A DNA stretch of 64,000 nucleotides from Pedobacter sp. BAL39. GTDB lineage: Bacteria; Bacteroidota; Bacteroidia; Sphingobacteriales; Sphingobacteriaceae. Below the pieces are notes generated by a model. It was not told where the DNA came from. It ran no database searches and saw nothing but the letters and a program-made list of their open reading frames with translations. The DNA lies in NCBI RefSeq assembly GCF_000170795.1, contig NZ_ABCM01000005.1:124001-188000 (forward strand), written 5' to 3'. Positions within the stretch are counted from its first letter, which is position 1. Each line of letters starts with the position of its first letter. A program made the position numbers and the translations under genes. Shown here piece by piece: positions 56,165 through 64,000 of this stretch.

Positions 56165-57403
56165 ATGAGCAATACCGCCATCATCGCAGAGCAACTGTCC
56201 AAAGCCTACCTATTGGGAGAGATCAGCACCGGCACCCTGTCCAGAGACCTGGAGCGCTGGTGGGCAAAAGCCAGGGGCAGACAAGACCCCTTCCTGAAGA
56301 TAGGCAACCAGGAAGAACAGAAAACGTCCGGTAAGAACGATCTCTCCTGGAGTCTGAAGGACCTGAATTTCGAGATTAAAAGTGGGGACACCGTGGGCAT
56401 TATCGGCAGAAATGGAGCAGGGAAGAGTACCCTGCTGAAAATTCTAAGCAGGGTCACCTTACCAACTAATGGCACGGTGAAGATCAGGGGACGTATCGCC
56501 AGTCTACTTGAGGTAGGCACAGGCTTCCACCCCGATCTTACCGGACGGGAGAACATCTTTCTCAATGGTGCAATCATGGGGATGCGCAAAGCTGAAATCA
56601 AGAAAAATTTAGATGAAATCATCGCATTCTCAGGTGTCTCCCGGTATATAGACACACCTGTAAAGAGGTACTCCTCAGGAATGTATGTACGGCTCGCCTT
56701 TGCTGTTGCAGCACACCTGGACTCCGAAATCCTTGTGGTAGATGAAGTCCTCGCTGTCGGCGACGCGGCATTTCAAAAAAAATGCCTCGGGAAGATCGAT
56801 GACGTCAGCAAGCAACAGGGAAGAACAGTACTTTTTGTAAGCCACAACATGGACGCCATTATGCAGCTATGCAGGCATTCCATGCTGCTGCAGGCAGGAC
56901 GGCTGCACAGCTTTGCAAATACCAGAGAAGTAGTCAACACCTACCTTCAACAGGACAGCGAACTGTTTGTCGAAGACCGGACACCTGGACTCGAACGTCC
57001 AAAAATCAGACGGGTGGAAGTCGACCCTACATACCTCTCCAAGGGACATTTCAAATGCACGATCTCTTTTGAATCCCCATTTTTAATTGAACAGCCCAAC
57101 ATAGGACTCGTCATGAAAACAGCTACAGGAAGCCCTATCTTTGGCACCAACTTCAACCTACATCCCGGTAACAACACCGGAAAGAGCGTTCGCAATGGCC
57201 AGGCTACGGTCACCATCATGGACGTGCCCCTGTATTCAGGACTGTATACCATCAGTATTTATCTTGGTGATGAGGGACAAAATTATGATGAGAAACCTGA
57301 TCACTTAACGTTTGAACTGATCTCAGGCAATTATAGTCCGGCAAACCACGACATTAATATAATCGGTCCTGTTAAACTTCCGGCGTCATGGACCTTAAGT
57401 TAA
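56165..57403 (+). CDS. wzt: ABC ATPase of polysaccharide exporter with C-terminal extension (Wzt)
   Basis: The 412-residue protein has Walker A GRNGAGKST near 80-88, signature YSSGMYVRLAFA and Walker B EILVVDEVLAVGD. An extra 145 residues follow the ATPase; they are beta-rich and match Wzt C-terminal domains that recognise a terminal group of the finished glycan. Thus the exported polymer may be capped, and the adjacent acetyltransferase could be involved; this is inference. It overlaps the next gene by 16 bases. Confidence 0.93.
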   Translation: MSNTAIIAEQLSKAYLLGEISTGTLSRDLERWWAKARGRQDPFLKIGNQEEQKTSGKNDLSWSLKDLNFEIKSGDTVGIIGRNGAGKSTLLKILSRVTLPTNGTVKIRGRIASLLEVGTGFHPDLTGRENIFLNGAIMGMRKAEIKKNLDEIIAFSGVSRYIDTPVKRYSSGMYVRLAFAVAAHLDSEILVVDEVLAVGDAAFQKKCLGKIDDVSKQQGRTVLFVSHNMDAIMQLCRHSMLLQAGRLHSFANTREVVNTYLQQDSELFVEDRTPGLERPKIRRVEVDPTYLSKGHFKCTISFESPFLIEQPNIGLVMKTATGSPIFGTNFNLHPGNNTGKSVRNGQATVTIMDVPLYSGLYTISIYLGDEGQNYDEKPDHLTFELISGNYSPANHDINIIGPVKLPASWTLS

Positions 57404-57933
57404 ACAACATATACAGGATCTTCCGGGCCCGTCTGGCCGGGATCAGCATCAGCAAAGGTGTCCAGCTGGAACGCAATGTCATGTTTCACCTTCATTCACC
57501 GTTTTTTGAGAAACCCTCGGCAGGAAAAATACAACTGATGGATGAAGTAAAAATCAGCACGGGCACAGTCATCCACAGTTATGGAGGAGCGGTAAATCTC
57601 GGAAAGGAGACGTTTATTGGCCCCTATGTAGTCATATACGGCCATGGAAATGTGGATATCGGAAAATACTGCCTAATCTCTATGCACACCTGCATTGTAT
57701 CGTCCAACCACACCATCCCAGGCAAAGACCGTCTCATAAAAAATGAGCCCGACCTGGCTTTGCCGGTAACCATTCATGACGATGTCTGGATTGGTGCCAA
57801 CTGTACCATTCTTGGTGGGGTCAACATTGGCAAGGGGGCGGTCATCGGTGCCGGAAGCATTGTCAACATCGATATCCCTGAATATGCAGTTGCAGTAGGA
57901 AACCCAGTAAGAATCATCAGATACCGTGACTGA
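57388..57933 (+). CDS. Hexapeptide-repeat acyltransferase
   Basis: The 181-residue protein has left-handed parallel beta-helix repeats (GKETFIGPYVVIYG, GNVDIGKYCLI, DDVWIGANCTILGGV and GKGAVIGAGSIV). These are the coils of LpxA/WbbJ-type acetyltransferases. It probably O-acetylates a sugar residue of the glycan, though other acyl donors are possible. It overlaps wzt by 16 bases and the next GT2 by eight. Confidence 0.9.
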   Translation: MDLKLNNIYRIFRARLAGISISKGVQLERNVMFHLHSPFFEKPSAGKIQLMDEVKISTGTVIHSYGGAVNLGKETFIGPYVVIYGHGNVDIGKYCLISMHTCIVSSNHTIPGKDRLIKNEPDLALPVTIHDDVWIGANCTILGGVNIGKGAVIGAGSIVNIDIPEYAVAVGNPVRIIRYRD

Positions 57934-58879
57934 CATTCATCAAAAGCTGATTACAGTGATCCTTCCAACCTACAACCCGGAGATTGAAACCATTGCCGGG
58001 ACGTTAGCAGCCTTGCGAAAGCAGACGCTTCCTTTAGCGAATTGGGAACTTATGATCATTGACAACAACTCATCCAACAACTTTCATCAGCAGCTTGATC
58101 TCTCCTGGCATCCGGCAGCGCGAATGCTGGTGGAAAAAAAACAAGGTCTGACTTACGCCAGGAGGTGTGGATTTACAAATGCTTCCGCTCCCATAATTAT
58201 TATGGTTGATGACGACAACCTTCTTCATGAGGATTTTCTGGTCAATGCCTTCCACATCATGCAACAGCATAAAAACATAGGCGCTGCTGGTGGAAAAATC
58301 AGGCCACTCTTCCTCGCAACTCCACCAGCATGGCTGGCAGAGTTTCATCATAACCTGGCACTGCGCGATCTTGGCAACGAAATCCTGATCAGCCATTGGA
58401 ACCATAGCTATCCCTCCTCAGCACCAATAGGTGCAGGCATGGTGATCCGCAAAGTCGCCCTGGACACCTACCTTATAAAAAGTGCAAACACGGCCATCAC
58501 CGACCGCAACGGGAGCTCCCTTAGCTCCGGAGGAGACAATGACATCATACTGGAATTGCTGAAATCCGGATATGCGGTAGGTTACTTCCCATCGTTGGTG
58601 CTGACACACGTCATTCCTCCTTCAAGAATGCAGGCAACATACATCGCCAGGCTGGTTCAGGAAAGCAACAAATCCTGGGTATCCTTACTAAGGGCGCACG
58701 ACATCCTACCATGGAGAAACATCCAGCCCTGGACAGTACCCATCAGGAAATTGAAATCTTTCTTCAGTCATCGTGTCTGGAAAGGCACAAGCGAAAACAT
58801 CAGGTGGCGGTCCGCCTGCGGACTTTTCGAAGGACTTGCCGCCAATACACCAAAAAAAAGAAGACATCAGCATGAATAG
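57926..58879 (+). CDS. GT2 family glycosyltransferase
   Basis: The 317-residue protein shows GT-A motifs: LITVILPTYNPEIETIAGTL, WELMIIDNNSSNN, and the metal site VDDDNLLHED. It starts at GTG 57926, eight bases inside the acyltransferase gene, the only start before the conserved N-terminus. It is one of several sugar transferases of the locus. A 97-base gap follows. Confidence 0.9.
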   Translation: MTDIHQKLITVILPTYNPEIETIAGTLAALRKQTLPLANWELMIIDNNSSNNFHQQLDLSWHPAARMLVEKKQGLTYARRCGFTNASAPIIIMVDDDNLLHEDFLVNAFHIMQQHKNIGAAGGKIRPLFLATPPAWLAEFHHNLALRDLGNEILISHWNHSYPSSAPIGAGMVIRKVALDTYLIKSANTAITDRNGSSLSSGGDNDIILELLKSGYAVGYFPSLVLTHVIPPSRMQATYIARLVQESNKSWVSLLRAHDILPWRNIQPWTVPIRKLKSFFSHRVWKGTSENIRWRSACGLFEGLAANTPKKRRHQHE

Positions 58880-58976
58880 CCGGGGTTTATCTTCAGATAC
58901 ATTGAGCAACCAGCCATCATGAGGGGAAAACAATTGGCAGCATTCAGACCTAAGCCAACAAGCGCAACATCGTAAT
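58880..58976. other. 97-base gap inside the glycosyltransferase cluster
   Basis: The only clear gap between 55.3 kb and the end of the window. It contains an 18-codon frame from ATG 58919 to TAA 58973-58975 that ends one base before the next start. No terminator or promoter box is visible. Confidence 0.6.
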
Positions 58977-59894
58977 ATGTTTCAAAGCGTCATAAATCTT
59001 GTTTACAGAACTCCCGCATCCGCACTGAAACGTTACAGGCATTTTGGGGGATATTTCAATTATCAGTCTATACAGCATGCAAAAAAGATGATGAAAAAGC
59101 AATCACTGGCTCTCGAACCGGTACATAGTGAAAGCTCAGGTCTTCCGGTTTACATCCTGACAGGCAAGGACTTTCTGTATCAGACGCTCTTTTGCATACA
59201 TTCCCTTCGTAGTGTCAGCACGCAGCACTACCGCTTCATACTCGTTGATGACGGCACCTTCGACAAAGATTTCATCGAACAGGCCAACCGTCAACTGCCG
59301 GGGGCCAGGCTCGTACACCGCAAAGAAATTGAACACTACCAGCAGCAGCGTTTAGCCAGATCCCAGTTCCCAGGATTATACCACAAACGATTGGTCTATC
59401 CGCACATCAAGAAATTAAGTGACATTCACCTCATCCCAGAAGATGCCTGGAAAGTAACGATAGATTCAGATCAGCTGTTTTTCCAGAATCCGGCAACCTT
59501 AAATCAATGGATACAAAACCCCACACAGCCCCTGCATGCACTGGACTGCAAACAATCTTATGGATACTCCACCACACTGATGACTGACCTGTGCGGATCT
59601 GCCGTACCGGACCTTCTGAACGTTGGCATCATCGGGCTTCAGAGCAGTAGTATACCATGGGAATCGATAGAGAAGTGGATCCATGAGCTGGAACACCAGG
59701 AGGGTACCTCCTACTTTCTGGAACAAGCCCTCTCAGCAATGATTATTGGCGACCAAAAAAGCACGGTACTTGACAGAGACCAATATATTGTCAATCCGAC
59801 ACCTCAGGACATCAAACTCCGCAGGGGAACCTTACACCATTATGTAGACCTTTCAAAAGAAGGTTATTTTAAATACGCATGGAAGCAATTATAA
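58977..59894 (+). CDS. Glycosyltransferase, GT8-like or unassigned GT-A family
   Basis: The 305-residue protein has a GT-A-like centre: LPVYILTGKDFLYQTLFCIH, then ILVDDGTFD, and the DXD-like TIDSDQLFFQNP. The C-terminal part has IVNPTPQDIKLRRGTLHHYVD, and His in LHHYVD may take part in metal binding. It resembles GT8-type or capsule-locus transferases, but I cannot name the family. It follows a 97-base gap and overlaps the next GT2 by 16 bases. Confidence 0.75.
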   Translation: MFQSVINLVYRTPASALKRYRHFGGYFNYQSIQHAKKMMKKQSLALEPVHSESSGLPVYILTGKDFLYQTLFCIHSLRSVSTQHYRFILVDDGTFDKDFIEQANRQLPGARLVHRKEIEHYQQQRLARSQFPGLYHKRLVYPHIKKLSDIHLIPEDAWKVTIDSDQLFFQNPATLNQWIQNPTQPLHALDCKQSYGYSTTLMTDLCGSAVPDLLNVGIIGLQSSSIPWESIEKWIHELEHQEGTSYFLEQALSAMIIGDQKSTVLDRDQYIVNPTPQDIKLRRGTLHHYVDLSKEGYFKYAWKQL

Positions 59895-60877
59895 ATAACA
59901 TCCCGCAGCCACTGGTATCCATCTGTATTCCCGCGTTTAATGCCTCGGAGTATATCGCCGGGACACTGGACGCACTGCTGGCACAAACCCATCAGCACCT
60001 GCAGATTATCATTGTTAACGACCACTCTACGGACCATACCATGGAAGTCATCAACAGCTACCTGCAAAGGGAACCAAGAATAAAGTGTTACCAGAACAAT
60101 GGCCATGGTGCTGCAGCCGCCAGAAACATGGCTTTTACAAAGTCCAAAGGCAGCTACATCAAATTTTTCGATGCCGATGACCTCCTGAATCCGGAAGCGA
60201 TCGAGCAGCAGGTTGCTTTACTGAAGAAACACCCGGAATGTATCATCTCTGGCCGATGGGGAAGGTTTATAAAAGACCTTTCTACCTTTAAGATGGCCGA
60301 TGAGCCGGTGTGGCAGGACATGAATGGAGTAGACTGGATTGTCAGATCCTGGGAGAAAGCGCAGAACATGACTCAGCCCGGGATCTTCATGCTCCCCAGA
60401 AACCTTGTCCTCCGCAGTGGCCTATGGAATGAAAGTCTCAGCTTAAATGATGACCTCGAATTTTATACCCGGTTAATTTTAAATGCCGAAAAAGTCATTT
60501 TCTGTCAGCATGCTATGCTCTACTATCGCTCAGGAATCAGGGAGAGCCTCTCCGGCCATAAATCCGAGGCTGCCTACCTTTCAGCACTACAGGCCATTGA
60601 GCTGAGCTGTGCTCATCTCCTGCATAAGGACAACTCTCAACTCGCCCGAAAATCTGCCGCAGCACTCTTTCAAAGTCTCCTCTTCAGCATCTACCCTCAA
60701 TATCCGCACTTATGTAAAAAAGCCAAAATGAGCGTTACCGAGCTGGGAGGCAGCGACCTGTCCTTTCCTGCCGGCGGATATACCAGAAAGCTGATAAAAC
60801 TCCTGGGCTGGAAGGCCGCGGCAACCTTAAAGTATGCATTTAAAAAACAACAGCAGCAACGTGCAAAGACCACTTAA
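59879..60877 (+). CDS. GT2 family glycosyltransferase
   Basis: The 332-residue protein has VSICIPAFNASEYIAGTLDA, LQIIIVNDHSTDHTMEVI and the DXD-type motif KFFDADDLLNPEA. The C-terminal half includes WNESLSLNDDLEFYTRL. It transfers one sugar in the glycan pathway. The start lies 16 bases inside the previous gene; its end overlaps the next by 44 bases. Confidence 0.92.
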   Translation: MEAIINNIPQPLVSICIPAFNASEYIAGTLDALLAQTHQHLQIIIVNDHSTDHTMEVINSYLQREPRIKCYQNNGHGAAAARNMAFTKSKGSYIKFFDADDLLNPEAIEQQVALLKKHPECIISGRWGRFIKDLSTFKMADEPVWQDMNGVDWIVRSWEKAQNMTQPGIFMLPRNLVLRSGLWNESLSLNDDLEFYTRLILNAEKVIFCQHAMLYYRSGIRESLSGHKSEAAYLSALQAIELSCAHLLHKDNSQLARKSAAALFQSLLFSIYPQYPHLCKKAKMSVTELGGSDLSFPAGGYTRKLIKLLGWKAAATLKYAFKKQQQQRAKTT

Positions 60878-61892
60878 CATCGCCCTTACTGCCGATCCCA
60901 CCATACCGGTCCCACCTCAATTCTATGGCGGGATTGAACGGATCATCGACATGCTCATCCAGGCTTACACCGAACGTGGCCATGCGGTCAGCCTCTTTGC
61001 ACACAGGGATTCCAAAACAAACGCAACATTAATTCCCTATCGCAGCAGTAGTAGCGGAAAAATTGAATTTCTCAAAAACTGCGTAATGGTCAATAAAACA
61101 ATCTTTAGAGGCAATTTTGATGTCGTACATAGCTTTGGGAGGCTTGCCCTTCTTCTGCCGGTGCTGCCGGCAAACATCATAAAGATCATGAGTTACCAGC
61201 GTGAGCCAACCATCCTGCAGATCAAAAAGGCCCTGAAGATTACGAAGCCCGGAAGTATCGCTTTTACGGGCTGCAGCAGATACATCAGCGATCAAATCCT
61301 TCAGCTGGCACCGGCCTACCCCGTATTTAACGGAGTAAAAATGGGCACCTATCGATTTCAACCAGATGTTCCACCGCAGGCGCCCCTGGTTTTTCTTGGG
61401 AGAATAGAACCCATTAAGGGTACACACATTGCTATTGAGATGGCCAGAACCACGGGACGTAAACTGATTATTGCCGGTAATATCCCCATTGAACACCAAT
61501 CTTACTTTGACAACTCAGTAAAGCCCTTTCTGAACGATCAGGTCAGCTACATTGGTCCGGTAAATGACGAGCAGAAAAACCAGCTTCTGGGTTCCGCTCT
61601 GGCATTGCTCATGCCGGTGCAGTGGAATGAGCCCTTCGGCATCGTCATGGCTGAGGCCATGGCCTGTGGCACACCCGTCATCGGATTTAACCGTGGAGCG
61701 CTACCAGAAATCATCATAAATGGTATCAATGGATTCTGTTGCGAAAGCGTAAAGGACATGGAAACCGCAATAGGAGAAATCGAAAACATCGACAGACACC
61801 GGGTAAGGAAGGATGCAGTGTCGCGCTTCTCTGCTGACGTGATTGCCGACCAATATCTGAACATCTACCGTCAACTCATCAATAGAAAATGA
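60834..61892 (+). CDS. GT4 family glycosyltransferase
   Basis: The 352-residue protein has GT-B features: PLNIALTADPTIPVPPQFYG, VVHSFGRLALL, FLGRIEPIKGTHIAIEMAR, and the donor site MPVQWNEPFGIVMAEAMACG. The family matches sugar transferases of the UDP-Glc or UDP-Gal type found in capsule loci. ATG 60834 overlaps the previous gene by 44 bases; GTG 60861 would overlap by 17 and also fits the conserved N-terminus, so the start is uncertain. Confidence 0.9.
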   Translation: MHLKNNSSNVQRPLNIALTADPTIPVPPQFYGGIERIIDMLIQAYTERGHAVSLFAHRDSKTNATLIPYRSSSSGKIEFLKNCVMVNKTIFRGNFDVVHSFGRLALLLPVLPANIIKIMSYQREPTILQIKKALKITKPGSIAFTGCSRYISDQILQLAPAYPVFNGVKMGTYRFQPDVPPQAPLVFLGRIEPIKGTHIAIEMARTTGRKLIIAGNIPIEHQSYFDNSVKPFLNDQVSYIGPVNDEQKNQLLGSALALLMPVQWNEPFGIVMAEAMACGTPVIGFNRGALPEIIINGINGFCCESVKDMETAIGEIENIDRHRVRKDAVSRFSADVIADQYLNIYRQLINRK

Positions 61893-63109
61893 AAATCGTT
61901 ATTGCCAGCAGCGGACAACCTTCGACCAATCCTAGAATGGTCAGAGAAGCCGATGCCCTTGCAAATTCCGGACATGATGTACTTGTGATTTACGCACACT
62001 GGACCTTCTGGGCCACCCCCTTCGACCAACAGATGCTGAAAGCAAAGAAATGGAAGGCCATAATCGCAGGAGGCAGTCCCAGCCACAGCCCTTTAACCTA
62101 CTTTATCAGCAGGTTATGCCACAAACTGAGCTCATTCTTGGCCAGAAACGTGAGTATGAGATACTTTTCGAAGTTAGCCATCAGCAGAAGCAGCAAGTCA
62201 TTGATCTGTAAGGTCAAACAGCAACAGGCTGATGTCTACATCGCCCATAATCTAGGTGCATTACCTGCGATTGTCATCGCAGCAAAACACCACCACAAAC
62301 CATGCGGGTTTGATGCAGAGGATTTACACAGATATGAAGTCAGCAATGACAACCAGGATTACGACGTACAGCTCAAAACACACATCGAGCAGAAATACAT
62401 CCCGGAGCTCCAATACCTGACCACTTCCAGCCCACAGATTAATGCCGCGTACCAATCACTGTTTCCTGCCTCCAGTCCCGTCTGCCTGCTGAATGTTACC
62501 GACAAGCCAGGGCAAACAAGTGTAAGGAACATTCATCCTGATGACCCGATCAGATTATTCTGGTGCTCGCAGACCATCGGCCTTAAGCGTGGCATAGAGG
62601 ATGTTATCGGAGCTTTACGTCTCATCAGCACACACACGTTTGAACTCCACCTGATGGGGAGCCAACAGCACGGCGAAACGAAAACATATTTTACCAATCT
62701 GATGAATGCTGCTCACCCGATTTTCTTTCACGGACCGGTAACACCAGAGCTGCTGGTTGCTCATGCTGCGCGGTTTGACATCGGTCTTGCCCTTGAGCCA
62801 GGCTTTTCCATTAACAACGACCTCGCCCTCAGTAATAAGATCTTTACCTACATACAAGCAGGACTTGCTGTTGTAGCCAGCAATACCACTGCACAACAAG
62901 CGTTCATGGCATCAAATCCAGAAATAGGGCATTGCTACGAAATTGGCGGGACATCCACCCTCGCCGCAATACTTTGCAGCTATGCTGAAAACAGGGGGCT
63001 GTTAGATAAAACCAGAAAGGCCTCTTGTAGACTCGGTCAGGATCACTTAAACTGGGAAACAGAAAAACTGAAGTTCCTGAAAATTATCGATACACTCCCA
63101 TGCCCGTAA
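61889..63109 (+). CDS. GT4-type glycosyltransferase
   Basis: The 406-residue protein has a GT-B fold: KIVIASSGQPSTNPRMVREA, YIAHNLGALPA, and a C-terminal donor domain including IGLALEPGFSINNDLALSNK and IFTYIQAGLAVVASN. It is divergent within GT4, without the usual EGFG string, but the E-x7-E-like acidic pair is visible. ATG 61889 overlaps the previous stop by four bases. The 3' end overlaps the next start by ten bases. Confidence 0.83.
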   Translation: MKIVIASSGQPSTNPRMVREADALANSGHDVLVIYAHWTFWATPFDQQMLKAKKWKAIIAGGSPSHSPLTYFISRLCHKLSSFLARNVSMRYFSKLAISRSSKSLICKVKQQQADVYIAHNLGALPAIVIAAKHHHKPCGFDAEDLHRYEVSNDNQDYDVQLKTHIEQKYIPELQYLTTSSPQINAAYQSLFPASSPVCLLNVTDKPGQTSVRNIHPDDPIRLFWCSQTIGLKRGIEDVIGALRLISTHTFELHLMGSQQHGETKTYFTNLMNAAHPIFFHGPVTPELLVAHAARFDIGLALEPGFSINNDLALSNKIFTYIQAGLAVVASNTTAQQAFMASNPEIGHCYEIGGTSTLAAILCSYAENRGLLDKTRKASCRLGQDHLNWETEKLKFLKIIDTLPCP

Positions 63110-64000
63110 ATCATAAAGTACTCATCATATCTCCTTACTTCCCCCCCTCCAACACGGCTGACCTGCACAGAATCCGCATGAGCCTGCCACATTTCAGCAA
63201 CAATGGCTGGGAAGCGGAAGTGGTGACTGTACATCCGCATTACGCGGATATGCCGTCCGACGAACTACTGATGCAAAACATTCCATCAAGCCTGAAAATT
63301 CATTATGTTGCTGCGCTGAATAAGAAATGGACATCCAGGATAGGGTTGGGTAGCCTGGGACTGCGATCCTTATGGTTTTACTGGAAAAAAGTCAAAGAGC
63401 TGCTCGAAAACGATCATTTTGACCTGATCTATTTTTCTACTACCCAATTTCCGGTTGTCATACTCGGGGCCCTCTGGAAAAAGCAATTTAAGACACCCTA
63501 CATTATTGACATGCAAGACCCATGGCACTCCGATTATTACGTCAGGAAACCTAAAAACCAGCGTCCTCCTAAATACTGGTTCGTTTACCGCATGCACAAG
63601 TACATGGAGCCAATTGCCATGAGACACGTTAGTGGACTCATCAGCGTTTCCGATGATTACATCTCTACCCTGGTAAAACGGTATCCAAGGCTCAAAGCCA
63701 TCCCCTATATGGTAAGTCCCTTTGGATTCGCCCAATCTGACCTTACCGTGGCACTGGAAAACAGACACCAGTTCAGTTCCCTATTACCGGAGAAGATGAT
63801 CAATATTGTCTATATCGGAAGAGGGGGGCAAGACATGCACCGCGCAATCCGACCCCTGTTTGAGGTCCTCCACAAAGGCCTGACGAGCAATCCGGAGCGC
63901 TTCAGTAACATTCGTGTCCACTTTATAGGCACGAGTTATGCCCCAAAAGGCACTGGCATCCCCAGCATCATGCCTCTGGCAAAACATTTTCAGGTAGACC
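63100..64000 (+). CDS. GT4-type glycosyltransferase, truncated by window end
   Basis: The frame is open from ATG 63100 to the window end (300 codons read). It starts MPVNHKVLIISPYFPPSNTA and has RIRMSLPHFSNNGWEAEVVTV, a GT-B N-terminal domain of the GT4 kind, then DMQDPWHSDYYV and IVYIGRGGQDMHRAIRPLFE. The donor-binding C-terminal part is outside the window. It overlaps the previous gene by ten bases, so the polysaccharide operon continues. Confidence 0.85.
   Translation, partial: MPVNHKVLIISPYFPPSNTADLHRIRMSLPHFSNNGWEAEVVTVHPHYADMPSDELLMQNIPSSLKIHYVAALNKKWTSRIGLGSLGLRSLWFYWKKVKELLENDHFDLIYFSTTQFPVVILGALWKKQFKTPYIIDMQDPWHSDYYVRKPKNQRPPKYWFVYRMHKYMEPIAMRHVSGLISVSDDYISTLVKRYPRLKAIPYMVSPFGFAQSDLTVALENRHQFSSLLPEKMINIVYIGRGGQDMHRAIRPLFEVLHKGLTSNPERFSNIRVHFIGTSYAPKGTGIPSIMPLAKHFQVD

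Noticed and set aside
58919..58975. 18-codon frame in the glycosyltransferase gap
   Set aside because: Too short, with no motif; it may only couple translation to the next gene, which cannot be judged from sequence alone.

Overview
The window looks like chromosome of a Bacteroidota species, most likely Sphingobacteriaceae (Pedobacter-like). The reasons are a giant SprA of the type IX secretion system, a fused E1 alpha/beta 2-oxoacid dehydrogenase, a GH125 mannosidase, and repeated -7 promoter boxes of the Bacteroidetes form TAnnTTTG, mostly without Shine-Dalgarno sequences. I see no rRNA, CRISPR array, phage, transposase or integrase. The genus is an inference from gene content.

Layout. 1-4.7 kb: end of an M28 peptidase, then lutB and a fused 2-oxoacid dehydrogenase E1, and a lipoprotein gene that converges on a SprT-like protease. 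5.2-7.8 kb: feoA-feoB with a palindrome straddling its probable promoter. 7.8-18.9 kb (minus strand): maeB-ruvA-sprA, then gcvH, a VanZ-like gene and an overlapping 40-residue lipoprotein gene. 19-30.5 kb (minus): envelope and housekeeping genes (MltD-like transglycosylase, gatA, two tandem tatA-like genes, EnvC-like activator, DUF4292 lipoprotein, TPR lipoprotein or secreted protein, dut, flippase, acylphosphatase, nitronate monooxygenase-like enzyme, amidohydrolase). 30.6-33.6 kb (plus): a 21-bp perfect hairpin, then rluF, rlmN and comF. 33.6-47.3 kb: two large GAF-PAS hybrid histidine kinases, glyA, dxs, a Dabb protein with a Tat-like signal, GH125 and a patatin-beta-barrel protein. 47.4-48.4 kb: a well-defined tRNA-Thr(TGT) unit followed by a 166-bp inverted-repeat array. 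48.4-64 kb: a PAS sensor lacking an ATPase domain, then a surface-polysaccharide locus running off the window end.

How the genes work together. The polysaccharide locus joins an outer-membrane exporter (Wza type), a co-polymerase/tyrosine kinase (Wzc type), a specialised NusG (UpxY-like), an ABC exporter (Wzm/Wzt with a C-terminal extension), an acetyltransferase-like protein and at least seven glycosyltransferases, most of them overlapping. The minus-strand block centres on the cell envelope: protein secretion (SprA, TatA), peptidoglycan remodelling (MltD, EnvC-like) and outer-membrane lipoproteins. Two Tat-like signal peptides (Dabb and GH125) occur in the same window as the tatA genes.

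The least explained items are non-coding: the rluF hairpin, a promoter-hairpin unit after comF that may be a small RNA, the repeat array after tRNA-Thr, and the feo operator. Several genes (lutB, sprT-like, envC-like, rlmN) have a perfect -7 box only 3-6 bases before the start codon, which predicts leaderless mRNAs. All functional calls come from reading motifs by eye; no database search was run.
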